From assembly GCF_003838195.1 (NCBI RefSeq), contig NZ_RCBY01000067.1, positions 1 through 33,972 on the forward strand: a stretch of DNA of 33,972 nucleotides, read 5' to 3'. A program made the position numbers and the translations under genes. Below are positions 1-8,531 of this stretch, one piece after another. Every line of letters starts with the position of its first letter. Positions within the stretch are counted from its first letter, which is position 1. This DNA is from Okeania hirsuta. GTDB taxonomy: Bacteria > Cyanobacteriota > Cyanobacteriia > Cyanobacteriales > Microcoleaceae. The notes beneath the pieces were generated by a model. It worked only from the letters and a program-made list of their open reading frames with translations. It did not search any database and was not told the DNA's origin.

Positions 1-354
1 GTATCAGCACAAAATACCAAAATAAAATGGCGTTCTAGACTCCATTTATCTCTTATATCATGTCCGGTAGCATCGGTCTTGTATAGCAAAGGTAAGGAAG
101 AAGGAAGAAGGAAGAAGGAAGAAGAAAGAGGGAAGAGGGAAGAAGGCTACCCTCGCAAGAAAAAACCATCATTTCCTGTAGATATTCACCCTTGGGTTTA
201 TACAAACGATATAAACGGACATGATATTACTTGATATTCTGTTAATCCTCACCATCATCATTGCTTCTCGGTAAAAAACTTCTATCCAATTTCTGTTTGA
301 GTAGCTATTTACTATCCACTCAGATGTTACTTTTGATGGCTCGACATTGGTCAT
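1..354 (-). pseudogene. IS701-like DDE transposase remnant (C-terminal part, interrupted by a MITE)
   Basis: The minus strand encodes the conserved stretch SNRNWIEVFYREA, typical of the C-terminal catalytic region (the E of DDE) of cyanobacterial IS701/IS4-type transposases. Just after it the frame is shifted: GLTEYQV is readable only in another frame. The coding sequence is then split by a MITE at 56-226. Joining the flanks and removing one TTA restores an in-frame EYQVRDKWSLERH and then ILVFCA, which runs off the left window edge. A second, longer remnant of the same family lies at 14777-15110 and shares the frameshift next to REA. The gene is clearly dead. The family assignment rests on recognising the motif, not on a search. 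Confidence 0.75.
56..226. mobile_element. MITE family A, copy 1 (171 bp)
   Basis: The ends are inverted: TATCATGTCCG at the left and CGGACATGATA at the right, with weaker complementarity continuing for about 30 bp. It is flanked by the direct repeat TTA (53-55 and 227-229). The empty site can be inferred because the element interrupts the IS701-like remnant: removing the element plus one TTA restores the reading frame. The interior has no ORF and holds a purine-rich GAAGAAGG tandem tract. Other copies are at 1647-1771, 18358-18486 and 23769-23916. A 3-bp TNA duplication is the type described for the IS1031 group of the IS5 family, so mobilisation by such a transposase is inferred. Confidence 0.85.
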
Positions 355-380
355 AAAATTATCAATTTCTGTGGCCTCTT

Positions 381-548
381 CTATAGAACTAGCATTGATA
401 ACGATAGCAAATGTTCTTTCTCCAAAAAGGCGTGAAGTTGATGCTCTAGATGAACATGGTCTGGCATAATTTCTAGTGCTATCAACCTCCAGTTGTGCTC
501 AGTACATAGCTCAAAAATAATCTCTTGGAGCCTTTGTTTGACATCCTC
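381..548 (-). pseudogene. IS200/IS605 TnpA (Y1 HUH transposase) fragment
   Basis: The minus strand reads EDVKQRLQEIIFELC, then NWRLIALEIMPDHVHL. This is the middle of a Y1 (HUH) single-strand transposase of the IS200/IS605 family, and HVH is the metal-binding HUH pair. The frame continues as a diverged sequence to a stop at 381-383. The N-terminus and the C-terminal region with the catalytic tyrosine are missing. It abuts the IS701-like remnant on one side and an IS5-like remnant on the other, so several elements have been stacked and eroded here. Confidence 0.7.
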
Positions 549-559
549 TACGCGGTTTA

Positions 560-802
560 ACGGGTGATAAAGCCTTTGACTGAGAGAGGAATAGAAGTAG
601 TGATTCCACCGAAAAAAAATCTAAAAGAACTCCGTAATTATGATCGAGTCTTATACAAAGTACCTCATCAGATCAAAAATTTTTTCGCCAAACTCAAACA
701 GTATCGAGCGATCGCCACAAGGTATGACAAGGGTTCAGTAAACTTTCTAGGAGGAATTTATGAGGAATTTATTTGGTAGCTTCAGTCATTTTATTGCCAT
801 AG
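560..802 (+). pseudogene. IS5-like transposase C-terminal remnant with an 11-bp tandem duplication
   Basis: The main frame encodes LTERGIEVVIPPKKN, RVLYKVPHQIKNFFAKLK and RYDKGSVNFLGGIY, the typical C-terminal third of cyanobacterial IS5-family DDE transposases. Upstream, GDKAFD is readable in a neighbouring frame at 563-580, so sequence between that motif and LTERG has been deleted with a frameshift. At 731-752 the 11-mer GAGGAATTTAT is repeated in tandem. Removing one unit restores GGIYLVASVILLP and a stop at 800-802, the expected family ending. With the duplication the frame stops early at 777-779. Two independent lesions show a dead gene. Confidence 0.8.
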
Positions 803-842
803 CGATCATCATCTTCCTTGATCATATAATGGCTATCTTCTA

Positions 843-1593
843 GAGTTTAGACTAACTATAGCAGTGCATTCTGGCAGATTTACACATTATTTTTTGTAAA
901 CCTTTTCGCTTACTGCACTTTGAGCTGGAAGTTGTAAATACCTGAGGGAGCAGCGTTGTACCCAAAAATAACACCGTACAGTCTAGTATAATCTCATGTG
1001 CGATCGCTACTGAATACCAGCAAAGTTGATGGTTGACAAATATTAATAAATCAAATTTCAGAAAAAGGGAGAAAATTGAAAAGCAATTAAATAGAAACAT
1101 AACTCTCCCTGATGAATACTAACATAAATAGACTGCAAAAATTTAGGACTGATACCTACAATTTACTTGGGTTTGCTCAGGATTCCACTTATGATTTAAT
1201 CCATGCAGTTTTAACCACGCTTAACAGCCAATTCATTGGCTGATTTTTCCCTTTCACCTTGATTTCAAAGACAATGGCCTTCTACTTATGAATCCTTATC
1301 TTCCGTGAGCTTAAGCCTCAAAAAAACTTAAGCCCTGGAAGGGTCGCACAATCAATGTTCGGACTTTTAGTCAAGATTGGAACCCCTGCTAAAACTGCCA
1401 AACCCCGTGGAAAATCCACTGGTTGGAAAACAGGTAAAGTCAGAAGTAAAAGAACCCGTTATCCTGTAGTAAAAAAACGAAAAAGTCCCACAAAAAAAAC
1501 CAAAAATCTGAAAACTTAGACTCAATTTTTGGTTAATTTACCTTCTTTTTTCACCCAAAACAATCTTGGGAAATTTTGTCTTAGTCTAAACTC
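843..1593. mobile_element. Degenerate IS-like element with 13-bp terminal inverted repeats
   Basis: GAGTTTAGACTAA at 843-855 is perfectly inverted at 1581-1593. The 751-bp span contains the C-terminal end of a transposase (1318-1519) pointing to the right end, as expected of an internally deleted IS. No flanking target duplication is visible. The rest of the interior has no credible ORF. That the two 13-mers belong to this transposase is an inference from position. Confidence 0.45.
1318..1519 (+). pseudogene. Transposase C-terminal remnant
   Basis: The plus strand reads SPGRVAQSMFGLLVKIG, then TPAKTAKPRGKS and TGWKTGK, then a Lys/Arg-rich tail ending KNLKT and a stop at 1517-1519. An ATG at 1355 would give 54 residues, too short to stand alone. 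The PGRV..FG..(S/V)KIGTPA..PKPRGKSxGW pattern with a basic tail is the familiar ending of one group of cyanobacterial transposases whose IS family I cannot name with confidence. Everything upstream is out of frame or missing. Confidence 0.6.
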
Positions 1594-1628
1594 CAGTAAT
1601 TTTATGATCTGAAAATTTAAGAATCTAC

Positions 1629-1889
1629 TATAGCAATCCTATTTCATATCATGTCCGATTATATACTTAGACTTTGATGAAAGGGAGATAGAGAACATAA
1701 GTTAGAAGGAAGAAGGGTTTCCTCCAATTGTGACGTAATTTTACACACTAAGGATACTACCGGACATGATATCAGTTGCGGGTAACAATATCTTGGAATT
1801 TAGGGAACACCTTAACTGGGAATAAGGGGAAAAGTTTCAGAATTTTTATCTATACTGAGATTTTTGACAAATCATTTAGGATTGCTATA
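1629..1889. mobile_element. MITE family B, copy 1 (about 133 bp before a nested insertion)
   Basis: Left end TATAGCAATCCTA and right end TAGGATTGCTATA are inverted. The element is split by family A copy 2 at 1647-1771. After removal of that insertion the left part reads ...TTTCAGTTGCGGG, which resembles the other family B copy at 22023-22193 (...ATCAGTTGTGA). Both copies also share a GGAA..TTTAGGGAACA stretch. It sits immediately downstream of the porin gene (stop at 1894). Confidence 0.65.
1647..1771. mobile_element. MITE family A, copy 2 (125 bp, nested in family B)
   Basis: Inverted ends TATCATGTCCG and CGGACATGATA, with direct repeats TCA at 1644-1646 and 1772-1774. It has no ORF and a purine-rich interior. 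The pre-insertion sequence can be inferred from the second family B element, which has the uninterrupted ATCAGTTG at the corresponding place. This confirms both the element boundary and the 3-bp TCA duplication. Confidence 0.85.
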
Positions 1890-1893
1890 TTAG

Positions 1894-3636
1894 TTAGAAT
1901 CTAAAAGTAGTCCGTAATGTTGTCACCCAAATAGTATCATTAAAATCATCGTGATTCGGATTAGTAATCACAAATAAACCAGGAGTAACAGAGATATTAT
2001 CATTAAGTTGGAATCGATAAATTGCTTCTATATGTATAGAAGTATCGTCATCCTTGAGTGAATCATCATCACCGCCATCAGTAACAATAGGAGGAACCCC
2101 TACCATAATACCGCCCATGTTACCTTCCTTAAACAAATCTGGAAAAGCAACATAGAGCATTCCATTAATGATAGTAACATCGTCATCATCACCGTTATCA
2201 TTTTCCGGACGAGTCCAGGTGCTACCAAACCAACCTCCGATTTCAATTCTTTCATTCACTCTCCAGTTAGCTTGAAAACCAACGTTATCAGCAGTAGTGG
2301 GAGTACCATCAAAGGGGTCTTGAGCCTTAAAACTGCCTGTACCACCGCTAACATCAACATCATTTTTCCCCCAATACTTGCGCACATAACCGAGACCAAA
2401 AGACAGATTGGGATTGGGTTGAATTATGAGCTGACCCAAAGCACTATAGTCACCATTGAAAATACCAGCACCTTCATTTGGATCTTCTGGCTCGCCAGAT
2501 AAGTAAGCGATTTCGAGTAAAAAGGTCTCATTAAATGCGTACTGAATCCCCAGACCAGCACCAGCAGGACCTCGAAAACTTGTGGGGTTACGTCTACCAA
2601 AGCGGGAGATAGTGCCTTCGCCTTCATCTTGAAGGGGTGTTAAAACTGTGGAAACGTCGTCAAGGTCAACTCCAGTCGGACCAACTAAAACTTGAGCTTT
2701 ATCGCCTACGGGGAAACTGTAGAAGAATAGGTCGATGAAGACTGTATCATCACCATCAGCTTCATCAATACCTGCAAGAGTCATTAAGGTATTAGTGAGG
2801 TTTTCTCCGCTGAGGTCGGGAATATCTGTTGCTTGCAGACGGGTAAATAGTAAATCTTCTCCAGTAAAGCTGGTCTCAAAATTCAGACGTATTCGGTAAG
2901 ATAAAGTAGTTTGAGTTTTATCGTTAGCTGATGCTTCTCCCCGAGCTTGTGCTCTGTCTCCATAAGTATCAGTTAACCAAAATATTATTTCACCATCTAG
3001 TTTGGTTGTAGTGGAAAATTGATTGGCTTCCAATTCTGCGCTGCGTGCTTCTAAAGCATCTACACGACCGCGCAATTCTGCTAATTCTACGGCAAATTCT
3101 TCTTGCAACCTTTGTAACACAGCTAAGTCGTCGCGAGTTACTAAGTCTGCGGTTGCTGCTGCGACTAATTCCGTAATTCTGTCTAAACAAGCGTTTAAAC
3201 CTGCTGCAAATTCATAACGAGTCATGGCACGGTTGCCTTTGAATGTGCCATCCGGATAACCTGCGATACAACCATAACGTTCTACTAATGATTGTAAAGC
3301 TTGAAAAGCCCAATCTGTGGGTTGGACATCTGATAACTGGGAAACAGATGTTACTTGGCCCATTGGGTCTACTACTTCTAAGTCTGATGCCCCTTTAATT
3401 CCTGAAGTTATCCCTTCAATAGAGGTCTCTGATTCTAGGTCGGATACCCCAATAGAATTTTTGGGTGATGTCTGAGTAGGTTTTTTTGATTCTAGGTCGG
3501 ATACCCCAATAGAATTTTTGGGTGATGTCTGATTCTCTGGTGGAGTAGGCAGTGCCTGGGCAGTATTAGCCATTAGTAGGGTGATACTGAGAATGCTAGG
3601 ACTATATTTTACAAATTTATTAAGAGTTTTTTTCAT
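1894..3636 (-). CDS. SLH-domain outer-membrane porin (OprB/SomA type)
   Basis: 580 residues. Order: signal peptide (1-28, probable cleavage after AQA), a Ser/Asp-rich linker with repeats (about 37-90), one SLH domain (about 98-160, with DVQPTDWAFQAL, GYPDGTFKGNRAMTR and YEFAAGLNAC), a short coiled coil (about 165-205), then an OprB-like beta-barrel domain to the C-terminal Phe. This is the standard plan of the abundant cyanobacterial outer-membrane channels (SomA/SomB; often annotated 'iron uptake porin'). The SLH domain binds peptidoglycan-linked polymer and the barrel passes small solutes and ions. Unusually, the linker carries two copies of TSPKNSIGVSDLES encoded by identical 45-bp DNA repeats, with a third worn copy (GASDLEV). 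It is monocistronic, between MITEs. Substrate cannot be read from sequence. Confidence 0.93.
   Translation of the reverse strand: MKKTLNKFVKYSPSILSITLLMANTAQALPTPPENQTSPKNSIGVSDLESKKPTQTSPKNSIGVSDLESETSIEGITSGIKGASDLEVVDPMGQVTSVSQLSDVQPTDWAFQALQSLVERYGCIAGYPDGTFKGNRAMTRYEFAAGLNACLDRITELVAAATADLVTRDDLAVLQRLQEEFAVELAELRGRVDALEARSAELEANQFSTTTKLDGEIIFWLTDTYGDRAQARGEASANDKTQTTLSYRIRLNFETSFTGEDLLFTRLQATDIPDLSGENLTNTLMTLAGIDEADGDDTVFIDLFFYSFPVGDKAQVLVGPTGVDLDDVSTVLTPLQDEGEGTISRFGRRNPTSFRGPAGAGLGIQYAFNETFLLEIAYLSGEPEDPNEGAGIFNGDYSALGQLIIQPNPNLSFGLGYVRKYWGKNDVDVSGGTGSFKAQDPFDGTPTTADNVGFQANWRVNERIEIGGWFGSTWTRPENDNGDDDDVTIINGMLYVAFPDLFKEGNMGGIMVGVPPIVTDGGDDDSLKDDDTSIHIEAIYRFQLNDNISVTPGLFVITNPNHDDFNDTIWVTTLRTTFRF
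3431..3532 (-). repeat. Identical 45-bp tandem repeat (period 57 bp) inside the porin gene
   Basis: Positions 3431-3475 and 3488-3532 are identical over 45 bp, starting GATTCTAGGTCGG and ending GTGATGTCTGA. The 57-bp period keeps the frame, so each unit adds 19 residues to the linker between signal peptide and SLH domain. The lack of silent differences suggests recent duplication or gene conversion. A degenerate third unit lies at about 3376-3400. Confidence 0.9.
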
Positions 3637-3734
3637 TCAGTTTTTACTCATACCCCTTGATTATTAAGGGGATTTACTCTGTTAGTAAGGATTAAAGTTA
3701 TAGTTTATCGGCACTAACTACTTTGCCGAGCTGG

Positions 3735-3771
3735 TTAATAGATAATAACTTATTGAGTTATTATCTATTAA
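3735..3771. other. Perfect 16-bp inverted repeat upstream of the porin gene
   Basis: TTAATAGATAATAACT, a 5-base loop, then AGTTATTATCTATTAA, followed by TTTTTTATT on the plus strand. Outer bases TTGCC and GGCAA can extend the stem. It lies 99 bp upstream of the porin ATG, and no plus-strand gene precedes it, so a terminator role is unlikely. On the minus strand it falls in the porin promoter or leader and could act as a leader hairpin or operator. It could also be a tiny mobile repeat. Confidence 0.6.
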
Positions 3772-3840
3772 TTTTTTATTTGGCAAGGTTAAAGTCTTGA
3801 GTATACTATTTTCAATTATCAATAACCTGAGAAAATATAG

Positions 3841-4031
3841 TAATACCATTTCTCAAAAGTTTTGCTACATCTCCTTGGAAGTAGGGAATAGGGAGTAGGG
3901 AATAGGGTTAAAAGGCATAAGATATTTTGGATTAATGCCGATAATCCTCTACATTCATTACTGAATCATTATTATTACTTAATAACTGAAGTTCATCGGA
4001 AGTATAGCATTATTTTTGGGAATTGGTATAA
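3841..4031. mobile_element. MITE family F, copy 1, with a heptamer array
   Basis: Left end TAATACCATTTCTCAAAA and right end TTTTTGGGAATTGGTATA are inverted and imperfect. They share TACCA, an A-run and a TGCTA(C/T)A(C/T) block with the element at 8189-8522. At 3881-3907 the interior contains a 7-bp repeat, GTAGGGAATAGGG.... No ORF. It occupies much of the 838-bp gap between the porin start and the petA stop. Confidence 0.45.
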
Positions 4032-4122
4032 TACATACTGATATATTTATATGCTATATCAGTATTTGTAACGTAGTATTAATTGGTATTGCAGGAAAAA
4101 TGAAGAGAATTAACTATGTATT

Positions 4123-4242
<120 letters not shown>

Positions 4243-4385
4243 CAAGTATAGCTATTGTGCGCTCAGGTTTTGAAAATTAATCGTTTATTTAGATTTGAAA
4301 TAATTAATATTTATTATCAAAATATTACTATAGACCCGATCGTCTGTGACATTGGCCGGGTAAAAGTGATTCATTAATGGATAAA

Positions 4386-4437
4386 GGAGCAAAGCATTAG
4401 AAATGAAGTCTATCCCTCACTCCTAATGCTTTACTCC
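4386..4437 (-). terminator. Probable petA terminator hairpin
   Basis: On the minus strand, GGAGTAAAGCATTAG pairs with CTAATGCTTTGCTCC (one mismatch) across a loop of about 22 bases, and is followed by TTTATCCATT. It lies 38 bp beyond the petA stop, the right place and orientation to end the petC-petA transcript. The loop is long for a classical intrinsic terminator, so it may instead protect the 3' end. Confidence 0.5.
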
Positions 4438-4474
4438 CTATTAGTAAATTATTAAGCGAAATAACTCAGTCTAC

Positions 4475-5464
4475 CTAAAAATTCATTTCAGCAGCTTGAA
4501 CTTTCTCAACTTGTTTCTTCTTCAGAACTAACATAATCTGAGCTAGCATGACCAGAGCAAAAAATGCCATCAACCATTTAACTCGATTTGCATCTTGCAG
4601 CACAATTTCAATATCTGTTTGACCAAAACCACCGACATTAGGGTCATTTGTAATAACTTGACCCGCTTCAACAGTATCTCCTACAGCAACTAAAAGTTCT
4701 GGGCCTGGAGGCACTGTATCCACAACAGTCTCACCGTCAGTAGTTACAATAGTAATGTTATTACCTACATATTCTTCAAAAGTAATATCAGTAATCTTAC
4801 CACTAGCAGAGATGTTGTAAACAGTATTATTGCTCTTATTACCAGCAGGATAAACCTGGCCACGACCTCGGTTTCCGCCTACATGAATAGCATACTTACC
4901 AAAGTGGATAGATTTATCAGTGGCAGGATTTGGAGATAAAACTGGGAAAACAATCTCTTGATATTCTTCTCCTGGTATTGGCCCAACTAAAATAACGTTT
5001 TCTTGGTCTTCAGCGTAGGGTTGGAAGTAGAGACCAGAAATTTCTTCTTCCCATTCTTCAGGTATTCTGTCTTCAGGTGCAATTTTGAAGCCTTCAGGCA
5101 ACATCAATACAGCACCTACATTTAAGCCACCTTTACTACCATCACCCAAGACTTGTTGAACCTCAGTATCATAAGGAACATTTACAACAGCCTTAAATAC
5201 TGTATCTGGTAGTACAGACTGAGGTACTTCTATTTCAGTAGGTTTAGCACCAAGGTGACAGTTAGCACAAACAATTCTGCCTGTAGCTTCTCTAGGAGTT
5301 GCTGGAGCAGTTTCCTGTGCCCAGAATGGATAGGCATTTGCTGCCTGGGGATGGACTATATCATTGGTGAGGAATAGGGCTATAGTTGCGATCGCTACTA
5401 CCATCATCTTGGCGAAGGCCTTAGTCATACTACCCCAAATTGCCGATCGGTCTATTTTTGACAT
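4475..5464 (-). CDS. petA: Cytochrome f precursor
   Basis: Apocytochrome f, 329 residues, the c-type subunit of cytochrome b6f that passes electrons from the Rieske protein to plastocyanin or cytochrome c6 at the thylakoid lumen face. The cleavable signal ends in ANA before Tyr45, which becomes mature Tyr1, the axial haem ligand through its amino group. The haem site is CANCH (C66, C69, H70). The lumenal domain follows and ends in one membrane helix (about 294-314, [18 protein letters not shown]) with a short stromal tail. Length and motifs match the family fully. It lies 259 bp downstream of petC in the same orientation, the usual cyanobacterial petC-petA order, and a hairpin follows its stop. 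Confidence 0.98.
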   Translation of the reverse strand: MSKIDRSAIWGSMTKAFAKMMVVAIATIALFLTNDIVHPQAANAYPFWAQETAPATPREATGRIVCANCHLGAKPTEIEVPQSVLPDTVFKAVVNVPYDTEVQQVLGDGSKGGLNVGAVLMLPEGFKIAPEDRIPEEWEEEISGLYFQPYAEDQENVILVGPIPGEEYQEIVFPVLSPNPATDKSIHFGKYAIHVGGNRGRGQVYPAGNKSNNTVYNISASGKITDITFEEYVGNNITIVTTDGETVVDTVPPGPELLVAVGDTVEAGQVITNDPNVGGFGQTDIEIVLQDANRVKWLMAFFALVMLAQIMLVLKKKQVEKVQAAEMNF

Positions 5465-5723
5465 CAGTTGTTCTGTCTTCTCTCAAAATCAAAAACTTCT
5501 ACAAATTTTTTGGATTTACTGATTGCTTACGAATCAAAAATCTCTGAACTAGCTATCAGCTTTTAGCATTTTTTAGCATTCAGTTCTCAGCTTTTAGCAA
5601 CTCTGGGTTAAAAATTCCCAGCAACTATTACGCTGGATGATTGAGTCGGGGTTAAAATTCCTCTTCTCAAGGTAAAAAAAAACGAGCCTACTAATTGCTG
5701 AGTGCTGAGTGTTGACCGCTTCT

Positions 5724-6263
5724 TTAAGTCCACCAAGGGTCTTCTCCGGTGCGGAAGTCTGTTTCTTCCCACTGGGTGAAGACCAGTTTATCATCACTAA
5801 CATTGGCATGGACTAATGCCAAAGACAAAGGTGCTGGCCCCCTAACTACTTTCCCTGTACTGTTGTACTGAGAGCCATGGCAGGGACAGATAAATTTATT
5901 TTCACTACCATTCCAAGGGACTACACAGCCTAAATGAGTACAAACTGCATTTAAACCATAGTTAGCTAAAGTTTGATCTTCTTCAATCACTACATAGGTA
6001 GGGTCTCCCTTTAGACCTTGTGCCAGAGTTCTTTCTCCTGGATTGTGATTGGCCACAAAGTCACTAACAATAATATCGTTACCAAGGGCGTCTTTGGCTG
6101 TCACCCCACCACCTGTACCTCCACTGGATGGAGGAATAAAGTAGTTAACTACTGGATAGAGCGCTCCAAGAGCGACCCCGGTCACAGTGCCAAAGGTGAG
6201 AAGATTCATAAATTGGCGACGTCCCATATCGGGTACATCTGGTGTTCCTTCTGCTTGAGCCAT
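5724..6263 (-). CDS. petC: Cytochrome b6f Rieske iron-sulfur protein
   Basis: 179 residues. N-terminal twin-arginine segment GRRQFMN (R15, R16) and a single hydrophobic anchor (about 20-43), a Gly-rich hinge (SSGGTGGG), then the Rieske fold with CTHLGC (C108, H110 ligands; C113 disulfide) and CPCHGS (C126, H129 ligands; C128 disulfide). It takes electrons from plastoquinol and passes them to cytochrome f. Rieske proteins of thylakoids are inserted by the Tat pathway, consistent with the RR motif; tatC lies 6 kb away at 12048-12902. First gene of petC-petA. The 259-bp gap between the two holds only degenerate TTTAGC(A)-type short repeats. Confidence 0.98.
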   Translation of the reverse strand: MAQAEGTPDVPDMGRRQFMNLLTFGTVTGVALGALYPVVNYFIPPSSGGTGGGVTAKDALGNDIIVSDFVANHNPGERTLAQGLKGDPTYVVIEEDQTLANYGLNAVCTHLGCVVPWNGSENKFICPCHGSQYNSTGKVVRGPAPLSLALVHANVSDDKLVFTQWEETDFRTGEDPWWT

Positions 6264-6372
6264 GAATAGATTGAGTGTTTTTTATTAATGTACGTTTGGT
6301 GTTTTTGACATCCTCTACGGCCTAAAGATACGGAGATTATTACCGAACCTTAGATCCTCGAAGGGTTGACGC

Positions 6373-6570
6373 TTAACGGAGTGCTGCACCCACCCCTCTT
6401 GCTCCCCTCCAGGGAGGGGATGGGTTAAGCTTCCCTCCAAGTCGATTTTGTGTCTCCGTTAGCGCAGCTGCTCCGGAGGAGGTATGTCCTCCGGCAACCA
6501 ATATATTTACTGCTGCGTTTTCGTCTCTATCGTGCTTACTGCCACAGGTGAATTATGTGCAGACAAAAAA
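6373..6570 (-). pseudogene. IS200/IS605 TnpB C-terminal remnant
   Basis: The minus strand reads FTCGSKHDRDENAAVNIL, the end of a TnpB nuclease: the second half of the zinc ribbon and the last RuvC motif with its catalytic Asp (the D of RDENAA). Upstream, VCT is followed by a stop where another Cys-containing turn is expected, so the frame is broken. Downstream it stays open to a stop at 6373-6375 through a GC-rich hairpin block (CCCTCC.GGGAGGGG). No upstream tnpB body is present. Confidence 0.7.
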
Positions 6571-6738
6571 TAATTGCTGTTAGTCTGTGACCACAGCCCA
6601 GCTTACAATATTTTGTTAAACAAATTGCAACTTAAAACCATTTCCTGATTATTATTACATTATTTAAACTTTTATTGTTCTTTTCATTAAGAAATGTAAA
6701 TGTTGTGATTGCAAGGTCTATGACTAGATAATTAGATT

Positions 6739-6832
6739 TATAGCAGAAGGAAGGACCGAAAGACCGAAAAATTTCGCGTTGTCTGAGTTTTAAGCTTTTG
6801 ATATGTCCGCGCCCTTTCCTTCGACTGCTATT
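6739..6832. repeat. MITE-like family G, copy 1
   Basis: Left end TAGCAGAAGGAAGGA and right end TCCTTCGACTGCTA are imperfectly inverted, and the core CGTTGTCTGAGTTTT is shared with copies at 16390-16482 and 32735-32822. It lies about 190 bp upstream of the DUF3067 gene. Apart from this repeat and the TnpB remnant, the 756-bp gap between petC and the DUF3067 gene shows only AT-rich DNA, probably holding the two divergent promoters. Confidence 0.6.
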
Positions 6833-7019
6833 TGAATGTAGTATAATTTTTTACTTTTGGAAACTTGTTTAATAGTTAGTTTTTCCCAAATTAACTATTG
6901 AACTTGAAAATTTACGCAAAAACACTACATAATCCTAAATAAAACTATAGTGCGACACTATATTTAGTGTTTAGAACTCAAAACTGTAGAAGTTATAATT
7001 TATCTAAAATCTAAAATAT

Positions 7020-7340
7020 ATGATAACTGGCAAGGAATTACATCAACTATTACTAGATAAGTGGGGTAAGTCTTATGATATTCAACTACGGCGGACAAAA
7101 GGCAAAATATTTGTGCAGGTAATGTGGAAGTACCTTGAGCAAGTATCTTTTCCGATGACTGAAGTAGATTATTTTGCCCACTTAGATGCAATAGCCACCT
7201 ATATCAATGGTTTTGGCGGTGTAGAAACTGTTAAGAACTACATTGAGAATACAAAAGAAAGACCTAGACTAGGTAAGGCAGTTAGTATTCCTCTAGACTT
7301 AGGCGAGAGAGCTTCAGAATGGATGGTAGAAGAATTCTAA
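7020..7340 (+). CDS. DUF3067 family protein
   Basis: 106 residues, the usual length for this small conserved family of cyanobacteria and plastid-bearing organisms. Recognisable segments are MITGKELHQLLLDKWGKSYD, LRRTKGKIFVQVMWKYLEQ and ERPRLGKAVSIPLDLG, which run through the whole protein. No signal peptide or membrane segment, so it is probably cytoplasmic. Its biochemical function is not known to me. It is divergent from petC with a 756-bp gap and converges on csaA with only 19 bp between stops. The ATG at 7020 is the first codon of the conserved start, preceded by an AT-rich leader without a clear Shine-Dalgarno. Confidence 0.85.
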   Translation: MITGKELHQLLLDKWGKSYDIQLRRTKGKIFVQVMWKYLEQVSFPMTEVDYFAHLDAIATYINGFGGVETVKNYIENTKERPRLGKAVSIPLDLGERASEWMVEEF

Positions 7341-7359
7341 CCAGAGGGCGCTCAAAATA

Positions 7360-7695
7360 CTACAATATTCTTTGGCCCAGTAGTACATCTCGATCTGGGT
7401 GTATCAGAGCAACTTCTCCATCATCCATCACCACACCTAAAACCAAGACCTCAGACATAAAGTTAGCGACTTGACGTGGTGGCAGATTTGTAACTGCTAG
7501 AATTAATTTGCCCACTAAATTTTGACGAATATAGAGCTTTGTTAATCCTGCGCTAGACTTTTTGATGCCAAATTCACCAAAATCTATCCACAGTTTGTAA
7601 GCTGGTTTTCTGGCTTCTGGAAATTCTTCTGTACCAATAATTTTTCCCACCCTTATTTCTATTTTCTCAAAGTCAGAATAAGTTATGTTTGTCAT
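7360..7695 (-). CDS. csaA: CsaA-like tRNA-binding domain protein
   Basis: 111 residues forming one OB-fold tRNA-binding domain of the CsaA/Arc1p type: FEKIEIRVGKI at the start, KPAYKLWIDFGEFGIKKSSA in the middle, VTNLPPRQVANFMSEVLVLG near the end. CsaA acts as a dimer, binds tRNA and has been described as an export-related chaperone in Bacillus. The same domain occurs at the ends of some methionyl-tRNA synthetases; the metG at 28165 lacks it, so this stand-alone copy could be a partner, though that is speculation. Length matches free CsaA proteins. Confidence 0.88.
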   Translation of the reverse strand: MTNITYSDFEKIEIRVGKIIGTEEFPEARKPAYKLWIDFGEFGIKKSSAGLTKLYIRQNLVGKLILAVTNLPPRQVANFMSEVLVLGVVMDDGEVALIHPDRDVLLGQRIL

Positions 7696-8188
7696 TTTTT
7701 ATCTTCTCTAAATTAGATTGAGTATCATAAATCAGTTTAGTATTTTACTTAATTAATAATATATATGGAATCGATTCAACTATTTATCGAGGTTAAAAAT
7801 TCATCTAATAATTGCCATACAAGTATTGAGATCAACCATTTATTCTATTCAACCCCTTTAAGTAAAAAAACAAAAGGATATAAATCATGAAATAGGTAGT
7901 AAATTAGTCACGAAAATTAGCAGTATTTCGTAAATTTTACACAGAATAAATTTAAGCAATTAGTGATTATATATCCTCCCATAAATTTTTAGCAGAACAA
8001 GTGCTAATGAAAAAAGTAGAAATAGGAACTTATCTGGCAATTATTCTCCAAAGGGAAGTAAAGATTGTCGAAAATGCACAAGTATTAGTAACTTGATTTA
8101 GAGGATAATTGCTAGGATAAATGACATTAATTCAGTCATAACCCAAAAGTACAAATTTCATAGTTGTTAGTGATAGAGAAATAGCTCT
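7696..8188. other. Gap between csaA and the family F element: no supported gene
   Basis: About 490 bp, very AT-rich. A short frame at 8009-8095 (MKKVEIGTYLAIILQREVKI...) has protein-like composition and ends at a stop after 28 residues. It could be a worn pseudogene end, but I do not recognise it. No hairpin or repeat stands out. Confidence 0.4.
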
Positions 8189-8522
8189 AATACCAATTTC
8201 ATAAAATATTGCTACAGTCTCGACACGGGCAACAGGCAACAGCTCATCTGGCAACAGGGAAAGAAAAACTAGATAAAAAAGAGGAAAAAATGCTGAATTT
8301 TGACATTTGATGGATATATAAAATTTTTAATTGTAGCAATAAATGACAAATTAAGATGTAACTACCTTTTTTTAATTTGGTATAATTGGTTTTGATGATA
8401 TTGAAACTATTAAAAATACTCATCCTCAAATTGCAATAAATGCTGACAAACTTTTCTTCTGTCTTAATGACTACTAGCAATAACTTAATTATTTGTAACA
8501 AAAATCTATCAAAATGGTATTA
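8189..8522. mobile_element. MITE family F, copy 2 (about 334 bp)
   Basis: Left end TAATACCAATTTCATAAAATATTGCTACA and right end with ...AAATGGTATTA are inverted, related to the element at 3841-4031. Near the left end is a GGCAACA heptamer tract (8229-8260), which recurs at 8706-8740. No credible gene lies inside; an open minus-strand frame here is low-complexity. Confidence 0.45.
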
Positions 8523-8531
8523 GATATTTCT

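Noticed and set aside
852-1100. Minus-strand frame of 82 codons
   Set aside because: No recognisable motif, lies inside the degenerate 751-bp element and is rich in Phe/Cys/Ser as expected of chance AT-rich frames.
2990-3217. Open frames on both strands within the porin gene
   Set aside because: Arg/Ser-rich shadow frames of the coiled-coil coding region; the porin frame has clear domains.
8244-8501. Minus-strand frame of 85 codons
   Set aside because: Lies inside the family F element, low-complexity Ile/Leu/Lys/Ser composition.
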